This document shows, in pieces, positions 35,564 through 49,690 of a stretch of DNA of 64,000 bases. The notes below the pieces were generated by a model. That model was not told the origin of the DNA. It made no database searches and was given only the letters and a program-made list of their open reading frames with translations. Source of the stretch: Adiantum capillus-veneris. Its lineage: Eukaryota; Streptophyta; Polypodiopsida; Polypodiales; Pteridaceae. The DNA lies in the NCBI GenBank assembly GCA_014529385.2, contig CM043942.1, forward strand, positions 63,071,184 through 63,135,183, read 5' to 3'. Numbering within the stretch: position 1 is the first letter of the stretch; each line of letters starts with the position of its first letter. The translations under genes were made by a program, and so were the position numbers.

Positions 35564-38500
35564 GAAACACACTTTCCTGGTGCAGAGCACAGAAATAGTA
35601 GCATAAACTTTCACAATTAATTAAGCAATTGTTTTCTCATAAGATGTCCAATTGGAGCATGGGAGGATGCATTGTGAAGCTCATGACATTGGCTATGGAT
35701 GCTCATAAGTGACAAAGCAAGGTAGTGCCGTACTTGGGAGTAATGGAACACAAAAGATGGTAAGAAAAATATTGAGAGAAACACCTAATAATTAAGCATA
35801 ATACTAATTAACCTCAGAATTAGCCAGGAGAGTAGTGGCCCAAGAGAATCAAACCCAAGAACGTGCTCACACTGACTAATTGATGCTAATTAGTCACAAG
35901 GTATGCAATGGGAAGAGAAGAAGAGAAATACCAAGGATCCTAATGATGATTAGGAGATGCCAATCAAACTAACACACAAAAGTACAACAACAATTCTAGC
36001 TAGCACACCATAGCTCTGATACCAAATGTTAGGAATTGGATCGTGCTAGCTATGGTGGATGAAAGAGAAACATGGTGCAAGTGTGTGAGTGTGTGTATTC
36101 AAGGTTATCACTCAAGTGAATTAGGTTACACAATCTTGAGTATTGACTTAGCTTAGAACAAGCTCACCACAGACAAGCATGTAGTGCAAAATGAAGTTAT
36201 TGTTTATTTATTCATGAAATGAGCTTTAAGTAGCTCTACAGCCTTGCTCCACAGCACATGGGATAAATCCACTCTCCTCTCCTTGACTCACACTTTAGGA
36301 CAAAGCTCACACTTTACAATTAGCTCAGTGGATTGTGACTTTTGTGGATGACTCAGATGAAGAGCATGGCTCTTTGACAAGAAACACCAGGAGGGGTGCC
36401 AAGTTGAGGGCTCAATGCTTGTGGGGCTTTGGATATTGTGTGATTTTTTCTCTTTCAAGTGTTTTCTGTTTTGGTTTATTTTGGTATTGTTGCAGTGTTT
36501 CTATCACCTTGTCAAGGTGTGTCACCATTCTGATGGCGTGGCAACTCTGGACAATTAAAAGATCCCTTGGGAGGCCAAAACTGACAAAAAGGCTTATGTT
36601 CAAAAATTGATAACGTGGCAGCTACTTCCACTCCTGATCATCCTAGATATCATGGAGACTAAAGTTCTCTTCCATTCGTTGCCAATCAGCATGCGTGCGC
36701 TTGCCCCGTATGCTAGGGCACCATATCTTCACTCTATATAATGCTATAGTTGTAATCAAGGTGTCTAACAACCCTCGCTTAGTGTGAGGCTCTGGAAATT
36801 GTACCTGAGAACACATCCTCTGAAGACTTCCTCATGTTGCATAGCGCCTTTTGAGTCTATTGCGTCAATGTCTACTAGACTAGTTTATGGCTTATGTTTG
36901 ATTTTGCAGGCGTAATCGAGGGCGATTACAATTCTTTCAAGAGGGGGGTATGTCACAAAGTGATGACGTGGCATGTTCGGTCGAACAACCCCGGTGAAAC
37001 TGATAGATTTAAAAGATAAAAGTTGTTCCAACTTATGGGGTCCCGTCCACGATGGGGCCCAAGGGACACAAAGACATAAGGAAAAGGAGAAATCCCGTGG
37101 CCTTGCTTACGTGGCAGCGTTGTACAGAAAGCTCTGCAATTTGAGCTAGCTACTGAGTGGCACCTATACAGATTTCCGCAAATTAAGTTGGCAGCTTTTG
37201 GTGCTAGTTGAGATACCAGATGCTTTTGGAACATGAAGCGTTTCATTGTATTGCTTTTGGGCATCCCTTGTACGGTTTATGAGAGCCCATGGGGCCTCAC
37301 TCTGTAGAGCATTTGAACGTAGAGTTTGAGAGAGAGATTCTTCTTCTATGGAGGATCCAATGGTTTTGGTTTTGGTTAAATTTTTTTGCGGTTGGTTTGT
37401 TCGGGGTTGGCCAGGTGCGCTCCTCTCAGCTCTTTCTACCTAGCTTCTTTAACCGGTTTCCACCTGGATGCTATGTCAAAGCCTCCTACACTGCTTCCTA
37501 GACGTTCCCTCTCTCACGAGCCACCTTCAACAAGTGGACCGCTCGCTTTTCTGGATGAAAGCTCCTTGTCAGCTCCGGTGTAGTGCTTTGTTACCCACGT
37601 CGTGCATACTCTGGAAGTATCTTGGTGATGTCAATTGCCTCTATTCTCTCATCTTCGCCACCAATTTCTCCCTCCCTTCTGTTCCTCCATTACCTCTTGC
37701 TGTCAGATTTTACCAGTTGGCAAGCATCTGCCCAACACCGAGCTTCTCATGGTTGCTCACTGTCATCTTCACGGTGGATGGCTTTTCGTGGCTTCGGTTC
37801 TCGATTTACAGTTTCTGTGGGCTTTTGGTCAAAGTGAGTATCTTTCAGAGGCTACTGACATCCTCTCTCCACTTAGCTTGCCAGGTCACTTTTTACTCTT
37901 TTTAGAAAGGGTTTTTTTACCTTGGCCTTCAGTTTTTTCCGTTTGGTCATGTGCCTAGGTGTATCCAAATTTTCATTTTTCCGTTTGATGCTTACGGGCT
38001 TGCGATGTATATAGTGATGTACTTGCTTTCAAAATAGGCACCATTTGCGGAGATTTTCAAGCAATAGAATCAGCCTCCTTTCGGAGTGAGAGAGAGAATC
38101 CGAGAGAGAGAAATGAAATGTTATATTAACGTCTTCAAAAGGCCAAAGTGACCTATGAGACGAGAAAGTTACAATGTGGTGGATCTGATACAAAGTCAGA
38201 GTAACAAGATGACAAAATGTGAGAGAGAGAGATAGATAGATAGATAGTTAGTTCTATTATCGTCCTGGGAGGTCAAATATGACCTATGGGACCAAATGAA
38301 CATGTCACGTGGTGTGAGTGGAGTTCATAAGTGACTCTCGATGCTCAAAAATGGCTGAAATGAGCGTCGCAATAGAGAGTCCACATCGTGGTTGGGAGAG
38401 GAAGGTATGTAGGGAGAGCTCATGGCTGAATATATGGGGAAAAGAGGATCTAATGTGGTCAAAAGCTGAGCACTCAAGTAGTGTGTGGTACTCACTCTCT

Positions 38501-41500
38501 CGCACTTGACGAGGGCATAAGGTGCAAAGTCGATGACACTCCTCGCCAGTGCCCCAACGTCCTGTCTCGCAGCGTAGAGAATGGGAGCTAAGACGAATGG
38601 AGGCAATGGTGCGGATCGCACTCAACGGGATGGGCTCAAGGATATAGGAATGGGTTCGGTTACCTCGTTCCGAGAAGAAGAGAGATTTGTAGTTTGGGGC
38701 AACGTGTGTGGTGTAATGGCTGAAGCGAGAACCTCCGGATTTCTCCCAAGCCATGATACATTGGCGTTGTAAGAAGGCCTCATTAACTTGGGAGTCGATC
38801 GACGCATCCTTGACCAAGTGACATGCATCCCATCTTCCAAACCATTTCTTGATATCAAGCATCCACCCCGAACTTAGTATTTTGCTCTTGCATGTCTTTT
38901 GAACCTTTTGACTTGCTTCATATGCGATTCTAGGAAGTCGATGCAAAGGGCTACGTTGTGTCTTACGCATGTACTCCACAACCCTTTCCATGCCCAAGAC
39001 CTCAATGGGAAGCGATCCGGACTCAAGAAGTAAGAGCATGTAGGGTGTTTGTGTCTTGACTTGGAGAAAGTTGGTGAGAAAACGCTTTTGGACATTCTCA
39101 AACTCTTTCCAAGTAGACTTCCCGATGCTTCCACCCCACACCTCCACTCCATAAAGAAGCACCGGTGTCACCAATGTGTCAAAGAGGTACTTTTTGAGAG
39201 CCCAACACTTGATCTCTCCTACATTGCACATGTTCTCAAATGCATAATAAGCCCTCTTTCCGGCTTCCAAGCGACGCATTGCACAATCCTTCCATTTATG
39301 ATTGGATGGAACCTCAAGGCCAAGGTACTTGAAGTGATCTACCACTTCAAGTTTCTCATTGTTGTATACAATGCATGGATTTTCATCATTGAGGGTCTTT
39401 ACAAGCATAACCTTGGTTTTGGATCCATTCACGATCAGTCCGCTATGTAGGCAAAAGCGTTCCAAGACACTCATAAGCTTTTGTGCATCTTCTAAGGTAT
39501 GTGCCAAGAGCACTACATCATCGGCATAAAGCAAAAGCATGATCATCGCATTTCCAATCTTAACCTCTTCTATGCCTTCTTGCTGCATAAAATCAAGAAC
39601 CATGTATTCCAATTCATCAATGAGTAGCCCAAAGAGGGTTGGGGAAAGTGGGCATCCTTGTTTGACACCAATAGTGCTTGCAAAAAATTCTGAAATTCCA
39701 TCTCCCATACGTAATCGACATATCACTTTTTGGTAGATGCGAAAGACTGCATGCATAAATTCTCTCGGCACTTGAAGGCTTTGCATACGTCTCCAAAGAT
39801 TTCCTCGCGGTACCATGTCAAAAGCTTTCTTGAAATCCACAAAGCAACAATACAACTTTTTTCCTTTCAATCGAGACACTTCCATAAGAACTCGAAGAGT
39901 GACAAGGTGATCAATAGTGCTATGATGCTTTCGGAAACCTGCTTGGCCAAGCGCACGTTTGCCATTCTTTTCAGCCCATTCACTTATCTTCATCTCCATG
40001 ATACATCCAAATAACTTTGCCATCAAAGAACCAACCATTATAGTGCGATAGTTGTTCACATTGTTTACATCTCCTCCTTTGTGCAAAGGTTTGATCCAAT
40101 TTGCACTCCAATCATGAGGCATGCCATACTGAAGTGCAAGGTTACACATATCGCATATCCAATATCGTGTTTTCTTGCTTGTCCATTTAATCATTTCAGC
40201 CTTGACACCTTGAAGGTCACCTGCCTTGCGAGTAGCAAGTTTCTCAAGCGCGCGGCATACATCTTCAATGGTAAAGAAGGGAGACATAAATGGAAGGGAG
40301 CTACAACCCTCCATCTTATCAACATTGGGTTGCTCATAGAGGTTCTTACAATGCATATACATATCCTCAAGAGTCAAGTCACCAAAGCTCTCAACGCGCT
40401 TGCCTTTTAGATTTTGCCAAAACTTGCCACATGCATGTGCTTTCTCTTGTGCTAAAAGAAGTTGTTTTTCGACTTCCCACCTTCTCCTCTTCTTTTGAAC
40501 AAGTGCTTTGTATGTGTGTGAACATTCCAAGTAAACTTCCTTGTCTTTGATTGCATCTAATCTTAGCAAGTGTTTTCGGGCTTGACTACATTCCATGTCA
40601 AACCATTTCTTCTTGGTGCTACCCTTCTTAGACCTTTTGCAAGACATGTGTTTCGCCGAAAAGCATTCCTTCGCACAAGAGAAAATTACTTCTTTGAAAA
40701 CTTTCCACTTGCATTCTAATGTTGGGCTCCCTTGATGCTCTATCATGCTTAACATTTGGTCCACCATATCAGCATATATAAGTGCTCGTTTGAAGTCTAG
40801 AAGTAGGTACAAATGATTCACATCATGATTGGAAGCTACATGCTCGGGCCATTTACCACACTTGAGGTCAATACATAACATCCTATGATCCGATTCCGGA
40901 TTCCATTCACCAAGTGTAAAGCTTTGTATGCATTCTAGAGTGGCTTCTGAGAACAACATATAGTCAATCACGCTAGCACCATTGTGCTTTCTACATGTAA
41001 AGTCATTGGTGCCTTGCCATAGAGATACACCATTTGCAATGAGCATTCCGGTACTATTGCACATATGTAGAAGTGACTTTCCATAGTGATCCACTTCTTT
41101 TGCATCATTAGAACTTCGATTATACATGTATGAGTCATCCGCTCTTCTTGATACATGCGGCATGTCGACTTGTTGTGTGTCGTGTTGTAACATATTTGTG
41201 CGAGCATTCATGTTTCCAAAAACAATGACTTCACCTTGATCCTTGTAATGAGCAATGTTTTCCTCTAGTTCAACAAAGGGCTGATCTCTATCCATATTCA
41301 AGCGAGCATAAAAGTTGGAGTCATAGTGAGGAATGTAGCAGCCGGCCACAAACATGACTTGACCATTTGGTGGGCTGATTTTCAGCCATAAGTAGCGTTT
41401 ATACTTATCTTCTTTGACAATGGAAACATATTTCAAACCCTTTTTGGTCATACATGCTACGCCTCCTTGGCCTCTTCGTTGCTTTGCATTTTTGGCCCAC

Positions 41501-44036
41501 ATCAAAGAATGTACATCGTATTTGTCAAATCCAACAATTCGTTGCGCATCATGCTCCCATGTTTCGACAAGAAGTATCACATCGGAGTCATTGGTAAGCT
41601 CATCAATGCCAATTCCCGCATTCCATGGATACCCGTTACAATTCCAAAAGCTTATTCGCAAGCGTGAGTTGGTCTCATAGATCATGTGTCCCTATTTGTT
41701 GGGTGGACTTGCATCCTCCTCAAGTGCCTTTTCTTCTTGAGATGATACCTTAACCTTCTTGCTTCTTTCCTCGTATGCTTTGCGACGTACATTTTGTTGC
41801 ATAAGAGTGCGATCCTCATATACATTACAACCCGTTCCTTTGAGGTAGATCCAACCATTGTCAAGGATGATCTTTCTCTTTACCTCATCAGCCATGGTAC
41901 ATACAATAGGTCTTTCTCCCGAGCGAGGGACTCCTTGTTTTCCAACTCGATGTGCACCATAAGCCATGATTCATGACATGCCAAAGTGTGTAGCAAAAAA
42001 CTCTTCAATAGCAACCGCAAGAGATTGGGGTGTTTCCATGCTTTCCTCCTTGATTCCACGAATGACGATGTTCTTTGAGCGTTTTTGTCGTTCTTGCAAT
42101 TCTTGAGTGTCCACATTCTCTACATTCTTTGCTTGGACAACGGCTTGCGTGATAGGAGATGTAGAAACCACATTATCCTTACATATATCAGCCCATGATT
42201 TGGATGCATTTCTCATCTCACATACATCATGTTGTATTGTATCTATCGTTTCCTCTTTCAATACATGATCACTCTCAACTTTGCTCAAGCGCTCTTTCAC
42301 TACATTCATGTCCACAAGAGAGCGTTTACATTCTTGAACTTCATTCTCAAGATGCATCAAGCGTGTTGTTTGCATTTCAAGAACCTTCTTGAGGTGCTCA
42401 TTCTCCACAACGAGAACTCTTAAAGTACCATTCTCCATTGCAAGTGCGCGCAACTCTTCACCTTGCTTGTTGACGGTTTCTTGTAACGAGATCAAGTAAG
42501 CCATGATCATTGCTTCCGTTGTTGTAGACGATGTGGTTGGATTAGCATCCAAATTCCTTGGAGATTTTGCATCATTCTCCATGGCGAGTGTGGCTTTTCC
42601 ACCCTTGCGAGTTTTGTCTGACATTGCCTTCAAGTCGGCAACAAAAACGCAAAGTTTTGACAGTTTTTTCAGTTCTGAGATGCTGTTACAGCAAAGCCTT
42701 CCATTACACAGAAAAATTCTGTCTTTACATCAATGCGTAGAGGGCTTCGTGCTCTTCGATTGAGGCTATAGATCACCTAAATCGGAGTTCGGATGAGCAA
42801 GTTATGGTCAAAAGAGTGAACTGCTGTCTACTAGGTCAAAAAACGGCTGTGTGTGTGTGTGTGAGAAATGAAATGAAATGAAATGTTATATTAACGTCTT
42901 CAAAAGGCCAAAATGACCTATGAGACCAATCAGTTACAAAATAGTGAATCTAATACCATGTCTGGGTACAAAAGAACTAGAAAAGAACTAGAAGTGGAAC
43001 AAAATACTACTACTACTACTACAATCTAAAACTACGTGGGTGTAGCAGCTGATACAATAGGTACCCGGTAAACTGGATGTAACAGTGTGTGAAACAAAGA
43101 TGGAAGAAATGGTGAGGATCCATCCTCATCTGCACTCTGGATGTCGAGAGAGTATGGCTCGAATCTTCTGTTGTAGTCTCCGTCGATGCTGTGTAGCTCC
43201 TCTCCTCAGTCGCGGTCGTCTGTATCTCTGTAGCTCCAATGCTCGGTCGATGAGAGTGCCAGTAGTGGTCGAATGAGTGTGGGACGAGCTCTGCAGTGGT
43301 GGCTGCTCCTCTGGCTGTCCCATATCTAGTGAAAAGAAATCTGTAATGTGTCTCTGGGACTGCCTCTCTCTAGCTCTCCCCAGTAAAGTGTCTCTATACC
43401 TGTGTAACTCAAGTAGATATAGTCCAAGACATCTCTGATCCTCATAACTCATGACCCTAGATAGAGGACCAAAACCCTCTCTGAATAAGCAGTGGAAACG
43501 CCCCCGTATCTCATAGAACACTGTGCAATGACATATGTAGTGCAACTCTGTCTCTGGCTCTCTTTGGCATAATCGGCATATCCTGCTGTCTGCTGGTATC
43601 CCTCTGAATCTACCGGTCTCAATCTCGAGCTGATGTGAGGATGTGCGTATCTGACCAATGGCACAACGCAAACCATGAGACATATGTGTGTCCATGTAGC
43701 TGGGTCGAATCACAAACCCATCTCCTGTGAGGTGGAGAAGATGCTCTCTATAGAAAGCCATCTTCGTGCTCAACTCCTGAGGCGGCTCTATCCATGTCCT
43801 CCTGGTGTCGAGCTGGATCAGGTCCTGACGAATGAGTCTAGTGATCTCCACCCGTGTAAGAGACAGCGAGGGTGCCTGAAGAGAATACTGGAAAGGGGGC
43901 AACCTGTCCATGGTGAAGCCATGTGTCTGAAACCATGAAGTCATCTGTGCATACCAGCATGAAGTGTCCCCCTGTAGAGCTAACTGTCTGGAAGACTCAA
44001 GGGCCAATCTAGCATATCTGTCTCTAGTAGTATCCC

Positions 44037-44111
<75 letters not shown>

Positions 44112-44645
44112 AATGAAATGAAATGTTATATTAACATCTTCAAAAGGCCATAGTGACCTATGAGACCAGAAAGTTACAAGGTGGTGGATCTGATACAAAG
44201 TCAGAGTAACAAAATAACAACAGTACAAAACAAAGATATATACTATGGGATCCTAGATTGGTCGATGTGAACTAAGCAAAAAGGGGCGGCTTGCTGGGAT
44301 AACTGAATCACAAGAGATCTAGCATCGGTCGTTGGCGGATCTCATCAATCTCCTCCATGGTTAGTAGTCTGACCGGGCGTCGTGCATGCCTGGCCAGCGT
44401 GCTCCGAATCTTCTGATGTAGCCTCCGTCGATGCTGTGTAGTCCTCCGCAGTCGTGGGCGCCTGGATTTCCCCAGTTTAATCGCTCGGTTGATCAGTGTG
44501 CCTCTGGTGTGAGACGAGGGGGAGCTCTGCTGTGGGAGTGGCTCTTGCGGCTGTCCCGTGTCTGCTCTGAAGAAGTCTGTGATCCCTCTTTGAGACTGGC
44601 TAGCCTCGCCATTCATCAAGCTATCTCTGAGAGAGAGAGAGATGT

Positions 44646-44717
<72 letters not shown>

Positions 44718-47700
44718 GAAATGAAATGTTATATTAACGTCTTCAAAAGGCCAAAGTGACCTATGAGACTAGAAAGTTACAATGCGGTGTATCTAATACA
44801 AAGTCAGATTAACAAAATAAATTAATCTAGGATAACAAAATATAAATACTGCGGAAACCTAAACTAAGTTGACAAGTGTGAAAGGTGAAAGGCGTGAAAT
44901 GTGTGAACTAAGCAGTACAATGTGTATACAATATGGGAGGGAAGTGGAGATCCATCTTCATAGAGATCCATCTTCATCTGCACTCTGGACGACGAAAAAG
45001 TATGGCTCGAATCCTTTGCTGAAGCCTCCTTCGGAACTATGTAGCTCCTCTTCTCCATCGGGATCTTCTAGATCTTCCTAGTTCCAATGCTCGGTCTATG
45101 AATGCCAGTAGTGCGGGCAGACCTCTCCACTGTTGGCTGCTCCTCTGTCTGTTCTTCTGGGTGTACAATATCTAGTGTAAAGAAATCTGTGATTTGTCTC
45201 TGGGGTTGTCTCTCTTTAGCTCTCCTCAGTAAAGTTTCTCTATGCCTGTGTAACTCAAGTAGATATAGCCCAAGACATCTTTGGTCCTCATAACTCATGA
45301 CCCTAGATAGAGGCCCAAAACCTTCTCTGAATAGACAATGAAAACGGCCTCGTATCTCATAGTACACTGTGCAATGACATATGTAATGTACCTCCGTCTT
45401 TGGCTCTAGATGGCATAAGCGGCATATCCTGCTATCTGTTGGTGTCCCTCTGAATCTGCCAGTCTCAATCTCAAGCTGATGTGAGGACGTGCGTATCTGG
45501 CCAATGGCACAACGCAAACCATGAGAAAGATGCGTGTCCATATAGCTAGGTCGAATCACAAACCCATCCCACGTGAGGTGGAGAAGATGTTCTCTATAGA
45601 AAGCCATCTTTGTGCCCAACTCCTGTATCGGCTCTATCCATGTCCTCCTCGTGCCTCGTGTTCAGCTGGATCAGATCCTGACGAATGAGTCTATTAATCT
45701 CTACCCGCGTCAGAGACCTCAAGGGTGCTTGTAGAGAGTATTGAAAAGGAGGCAACCTGTCCATGGTGAAACCATGTGTCTGAAACCATGATGCCATCTG
45801 TGCATACCAGCATGATGTATCCCCATTAAGAGCTAATTTTCTGGAGGACTCTAGAGCCACCCTGGCATATCTGTCTCTGGTAGTATCCCACAGACTGTGT
45901 ACAAAGGAGACTGATCTAGTAAGCGCCTCAATCTCCATAGGGGGGGCAGCTAATTCCGCTCGAATGATATCATGCGGTACGGAAGCCTTGGCTCTAATTA
46001 GCCGAGAGATCATAGATACCAGGGGCTTCTCCATACGCCTCCCACCATCCTGGCCTACAGAAGCTCCCCAAACCTGCACCCCATGTAACATAGTAGAGGC
46101 GACCAAAGTATCAAAGAGCCATAACTTTGTCCTAGGTTCCTGGAAGTGAACCTGCGAACACATCCTCTCCATTCCTCCCAGAGCCGCACCAGCTCTAGTT
46201 AGTCTAGTCTCTGCTGCTCTTCTCAAAGAAAATCTCGGCCCAGTAAAGACTACCCCCAGGTAAGTGTATGCATCTGTATACTCCACAATCTCCTGACCAT
46301 ATTTGAAAGTAGGTATTGATCTCTTGACCCATTGCGGCGTGGTGTTAAACACCATAACCTTGGTTTTACCTAGGTTTACACACAATCCACTATCCTCTGC
46401 AAGACTGCGTAGTGCATCCAAATGTCGTTACATACCTTCTGGTGAGTCAGATATCAGCACAATATCATCAGCATATAGCAACAATGGGATCCACGTCCCT
46501 ACCAATTGGGCGCCCTTGTCACCCTCTCTGTCAATGTAATCAGATACCTCATCAACATACATACCAAATAGAGTAGGAGACAATGGGCAGCCCTGTTTTA
46601 CTCCAATAGTAGAGTGAACTAAATCAGATGCCCCTTCCGGAGTGCGTACCCGTCCCATCACTGATCTGTACAGAGCCATAATCCCCCAAATTACCTCTAT
46701 GGGCACCCCCATCTCCTGTAGTCTGCGCATCAATCAAGCTCTTGGTACCATGTCAAATGCTTTGCGAAAATCCACAAAGCTGCAATAGATCCGTCTCCCA
46801 TGTGCTCTGCCCTCCTCAATGATGGCCCTAAGTGTCAGAATATGATCAAGAGTGGAGAAACCCCTCCTGAAGCCAGCCTAATCGTTTGCTCGTACCCCCT
46901 CGCCCTTTGCCCAATTACTCCAGTGTTGCTCTAGAATAGATGCATACAACCGTGCCAATGTGTGTCCAACCATAATAGTGCAGTAGTTCCCAGGCTCTGT
47001 AGGGTCACCCGCCTTGAAGATGGGCACAATGTTAGACAACCTCCAAGTCTCAGGTAATCCCTCACATGGCATGATTGAACAACACTGCGAGAACCTCCAT
47101 CAGCATATCCCTGGCATGTATAAAGTGCTCCGCTACTAGACCGTCATGATCATATGCCTTCCCGGTCCTCATCCTGTCGATGGCCCTTTGTACCATCTCA
47201 GGTGTAAAGAAAGTGCTCGTAGCTGGGCAAGGCTTGGTAGGGTCTGTAAGGGGTTCCTGTCCAGGAACCGTATATAATGATGTCGCATATTGGCCCCACA
47301 CATCAGGTGAAGTAATCACTGGGGGAGGGGAGTGCTCATGGAAGAGTCGCCATGCCTCTCCCGAGTCCCTACTCAAGAACATCTGATATAAGTTTCGCTC
47401 CATCTGAGCTAGGTAAGCTCGCTTCTTCTGTCGCACAAGGCATCGGAAAGCAATCCGAGACTGTCTGTAAGTGATGACTCCTAAAAGAAGATTCCTTGAA
47501 GCTGGGCTCTCATCTCTCTGCATTCCTCATCATACCAACTATTCTGGGGCATGCTCCCAGAATGTCGTCTCTTGCCCGGCTGAGTGTGTGGGTATGCCAC
47601 TGATGCAACCCCATGCAGTGTCTCAGTCAGTAGAGTGGTGTACTCCTCCACTGAGAGGCCTGTACCATTTGTGCCAGATGTGCCTTCCAATAGACGGTCC

Positions 47701-49602
47701 CAGATCTCCTCTGTATAAACAAAATCAGTCTCTGGTGTAAATGTATAGCGGGTGTGCAACCTGCCTCCTGATGTCTGGGTTATACTATACTGAAATTTAA
47801 CAGACATTGTCAAGAGAGCATGATCTACTGCTATGCCCACTGGCTTGGTTCCCACTGTGAAATCCTGAATGCAGGGGACAAAGCTCGGTTGTGTCATAAC
47901 ATAATCCACTGTACTGGCCCCATGTTTGTGTGGAAAGCATGTGAAACCGGCTGCTCCAGGATATCGTTGTAAGCCATTAAGTATGGCTAATCCATGTGTA
48001 GTCGTCATTTCCATGAGGTATCTCCCATACTCTGTCTCCTCTCTGTCATCTGAGCATCTGTCAAGTCCCAACTCACCCACATCCAGCTCTCTAAGCATCT
48101 CATCTAAAGTGTCGTAGAAGACTGTCTGCGAGTTGCCCGTTCGGGCATTGAAGTCCCCTAGGAGAATGATATCACCATCCCTAGAAAAATCCCATATGTC
48201 ATCATTTAGTATAGAGAAAGGCGACTGCCCTCTGGATGCAGCATACACTGATGTACCGGGAGGAAAGTACCATATGGCAATATATAGGAATCGACCTGTG
48301 TCAGCTCTCAGTCTCACCCACATATATCTAGCATGATCATCTCTTCGTACAATATGTAGTAATGGTTGTAGTTCCTCTTTGAATAGCACTGCTACTTCTC
48401 CTGAACCTCTACTCCCATGTTCAGATCTCGCATTTGTCCTGTGAGCTGTCTCCCATCTGTATCCCAACACATGTGGCATCACCTGTCCAGGGACCTGATG
48501 AGTCTCTGAGAAGAATACAATATCCTTGTCTTTGAAACTGTTCTCAAATGCACCCACGTCCAACCTCATAGACCCATTACAATTCCAGGTAGCCATCTTC
48601 AATGTGGTCCCATAGGTCAGCAAGCTCCTGTTTAAGGGCTGAGACTTCATTTTTAAGTGTCCGTATCTCGCCGTTTGGGTTCTCCTGTTTGAGGGCTGAG
48701 ACTTCTTCTTTGAGTGTCTGTATTTCTGCGTTAAGGCTCTCTTTCTCCTTCTTCCATTGTGCGCCTTCATTGAAGACCATATGAAGGAGATTGGCCTTCT
48801 CCTTCCACCATCCTTCCATCTCTGTTTTCCACTCCTTCATTTCCCTCTCCATCTGCGCCATCCGCTTGTTCGTGAGCATGAAGGTTGCCTTTGCTCGTGA
48901 CTTGCAAGCAGGTGAGACATTGACGGCTTTCGTGTCCTGTGCAGGGTCCTTTGCATCTCCTGTACTTGCTGCATGGTGGAGAGCCAATCCTTCCTCGACC
49001 TCCTCTCCAGTATCTTCACCTGGAAACCTCACACTTGGTGTTGCTTGACTAATTTCATGATCAATGGTCGATCCTTCTGGAAATGGAAACCCAAGAGAAT
49101 TTCCTAGCCTACTTAAGACCTCTGGATCATCCATATACCTCAAATCTTGTAGCAGGTCCCTCTCTTTCCATCTCCTCTACAATGACCCTCAGACTTGGAC
49201 TTCTTTGTACTTGTTCCCACTGTGCTTCTACCAGCTCTGTCTGGCCTGAAGTTCTCAGATTCTGCATGATAGCGTCGCCTGAAACGAAACCGGAAGCTGC
49301 TCCCGGTAGCGATGTATGCTGGCTGGCTTCCAACGTGGGGGTAGAGCAGGTGGCGCTGCAGGTGCTGAAGTCCTCATGCTGCAGGTGCTGAAGCAGGTCG
49401 CGCTGCAGGGCTGAAGCACCTCACGCTGAAGCAGGTCGTTGAAGCACCTCACGCTGAAGCAGAGAGAGAGAAAGAAAGAAAGAAAGAAAGAAAGATTTTT
49501 AACGTCTATGTCAGGCCGAAATCGGCCTATGAGACAAATCAAATGTACATGGTGTGTATGTCATCGGTCTATCGGAAAGACAAATGAAACAAAACTGATA
49601 CA

Positions 49603-49690
<88 letters not shown>

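Larger units (their letters stand above)
38249..42850 (-). mobile_element. LINE-C, nearly intact full-length LINE
   Basis: The 3' end has ATCT units (GATA on +, 38231-38247) and a perfect 6-bp hairpin (38270-38285). ORF2 is uninterrupted (41685-38305). ORF1 (42633-41692) has one stop. A leader of about 210 bp lies at 42634-42850. The element resembles LINE-A in ORF2 organisation and 3' hairpin but is clearly a different family. It is the best preserved LINE in the window and sits in sense-opposite orientation within the EBM intron. Confidence 0.88.
44714..49459 (-). mobile_element. LINE-A, full-length, decayed
   Basis: Length about 4.75 kb: 3' ATTTC units from 44714, hairpin 44748-44762, ORF2 (48596-45068), ORF1 (49333-48577) and a leader with tandem repeats (49340-49459). 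The 5' end abuts the LINE-D tail. It defines the complete LINE-A structure in this window. Frameshifts and a few stops inactivate it. Confidence 0.88.

Noticed and set aside
36335-36610. 91-codon open frame
   Set aside because: No family resemblance. It lies between an LTR fragment and gypsy 3' sequence and is probably chance.
38305-41685. The 1126-codon frame as a domesticated host gene
   Set aside because: It is embedded in a complete LINE with ORF1, 3' hairpin and tail units, so it is transposon ORF2.
43126-44007. 293-codon open frame as an independent gene
   Set aside because: It is the C-terminal end of LINE-A ORF2 in a 5'-truncated copy. The ATG is internal.
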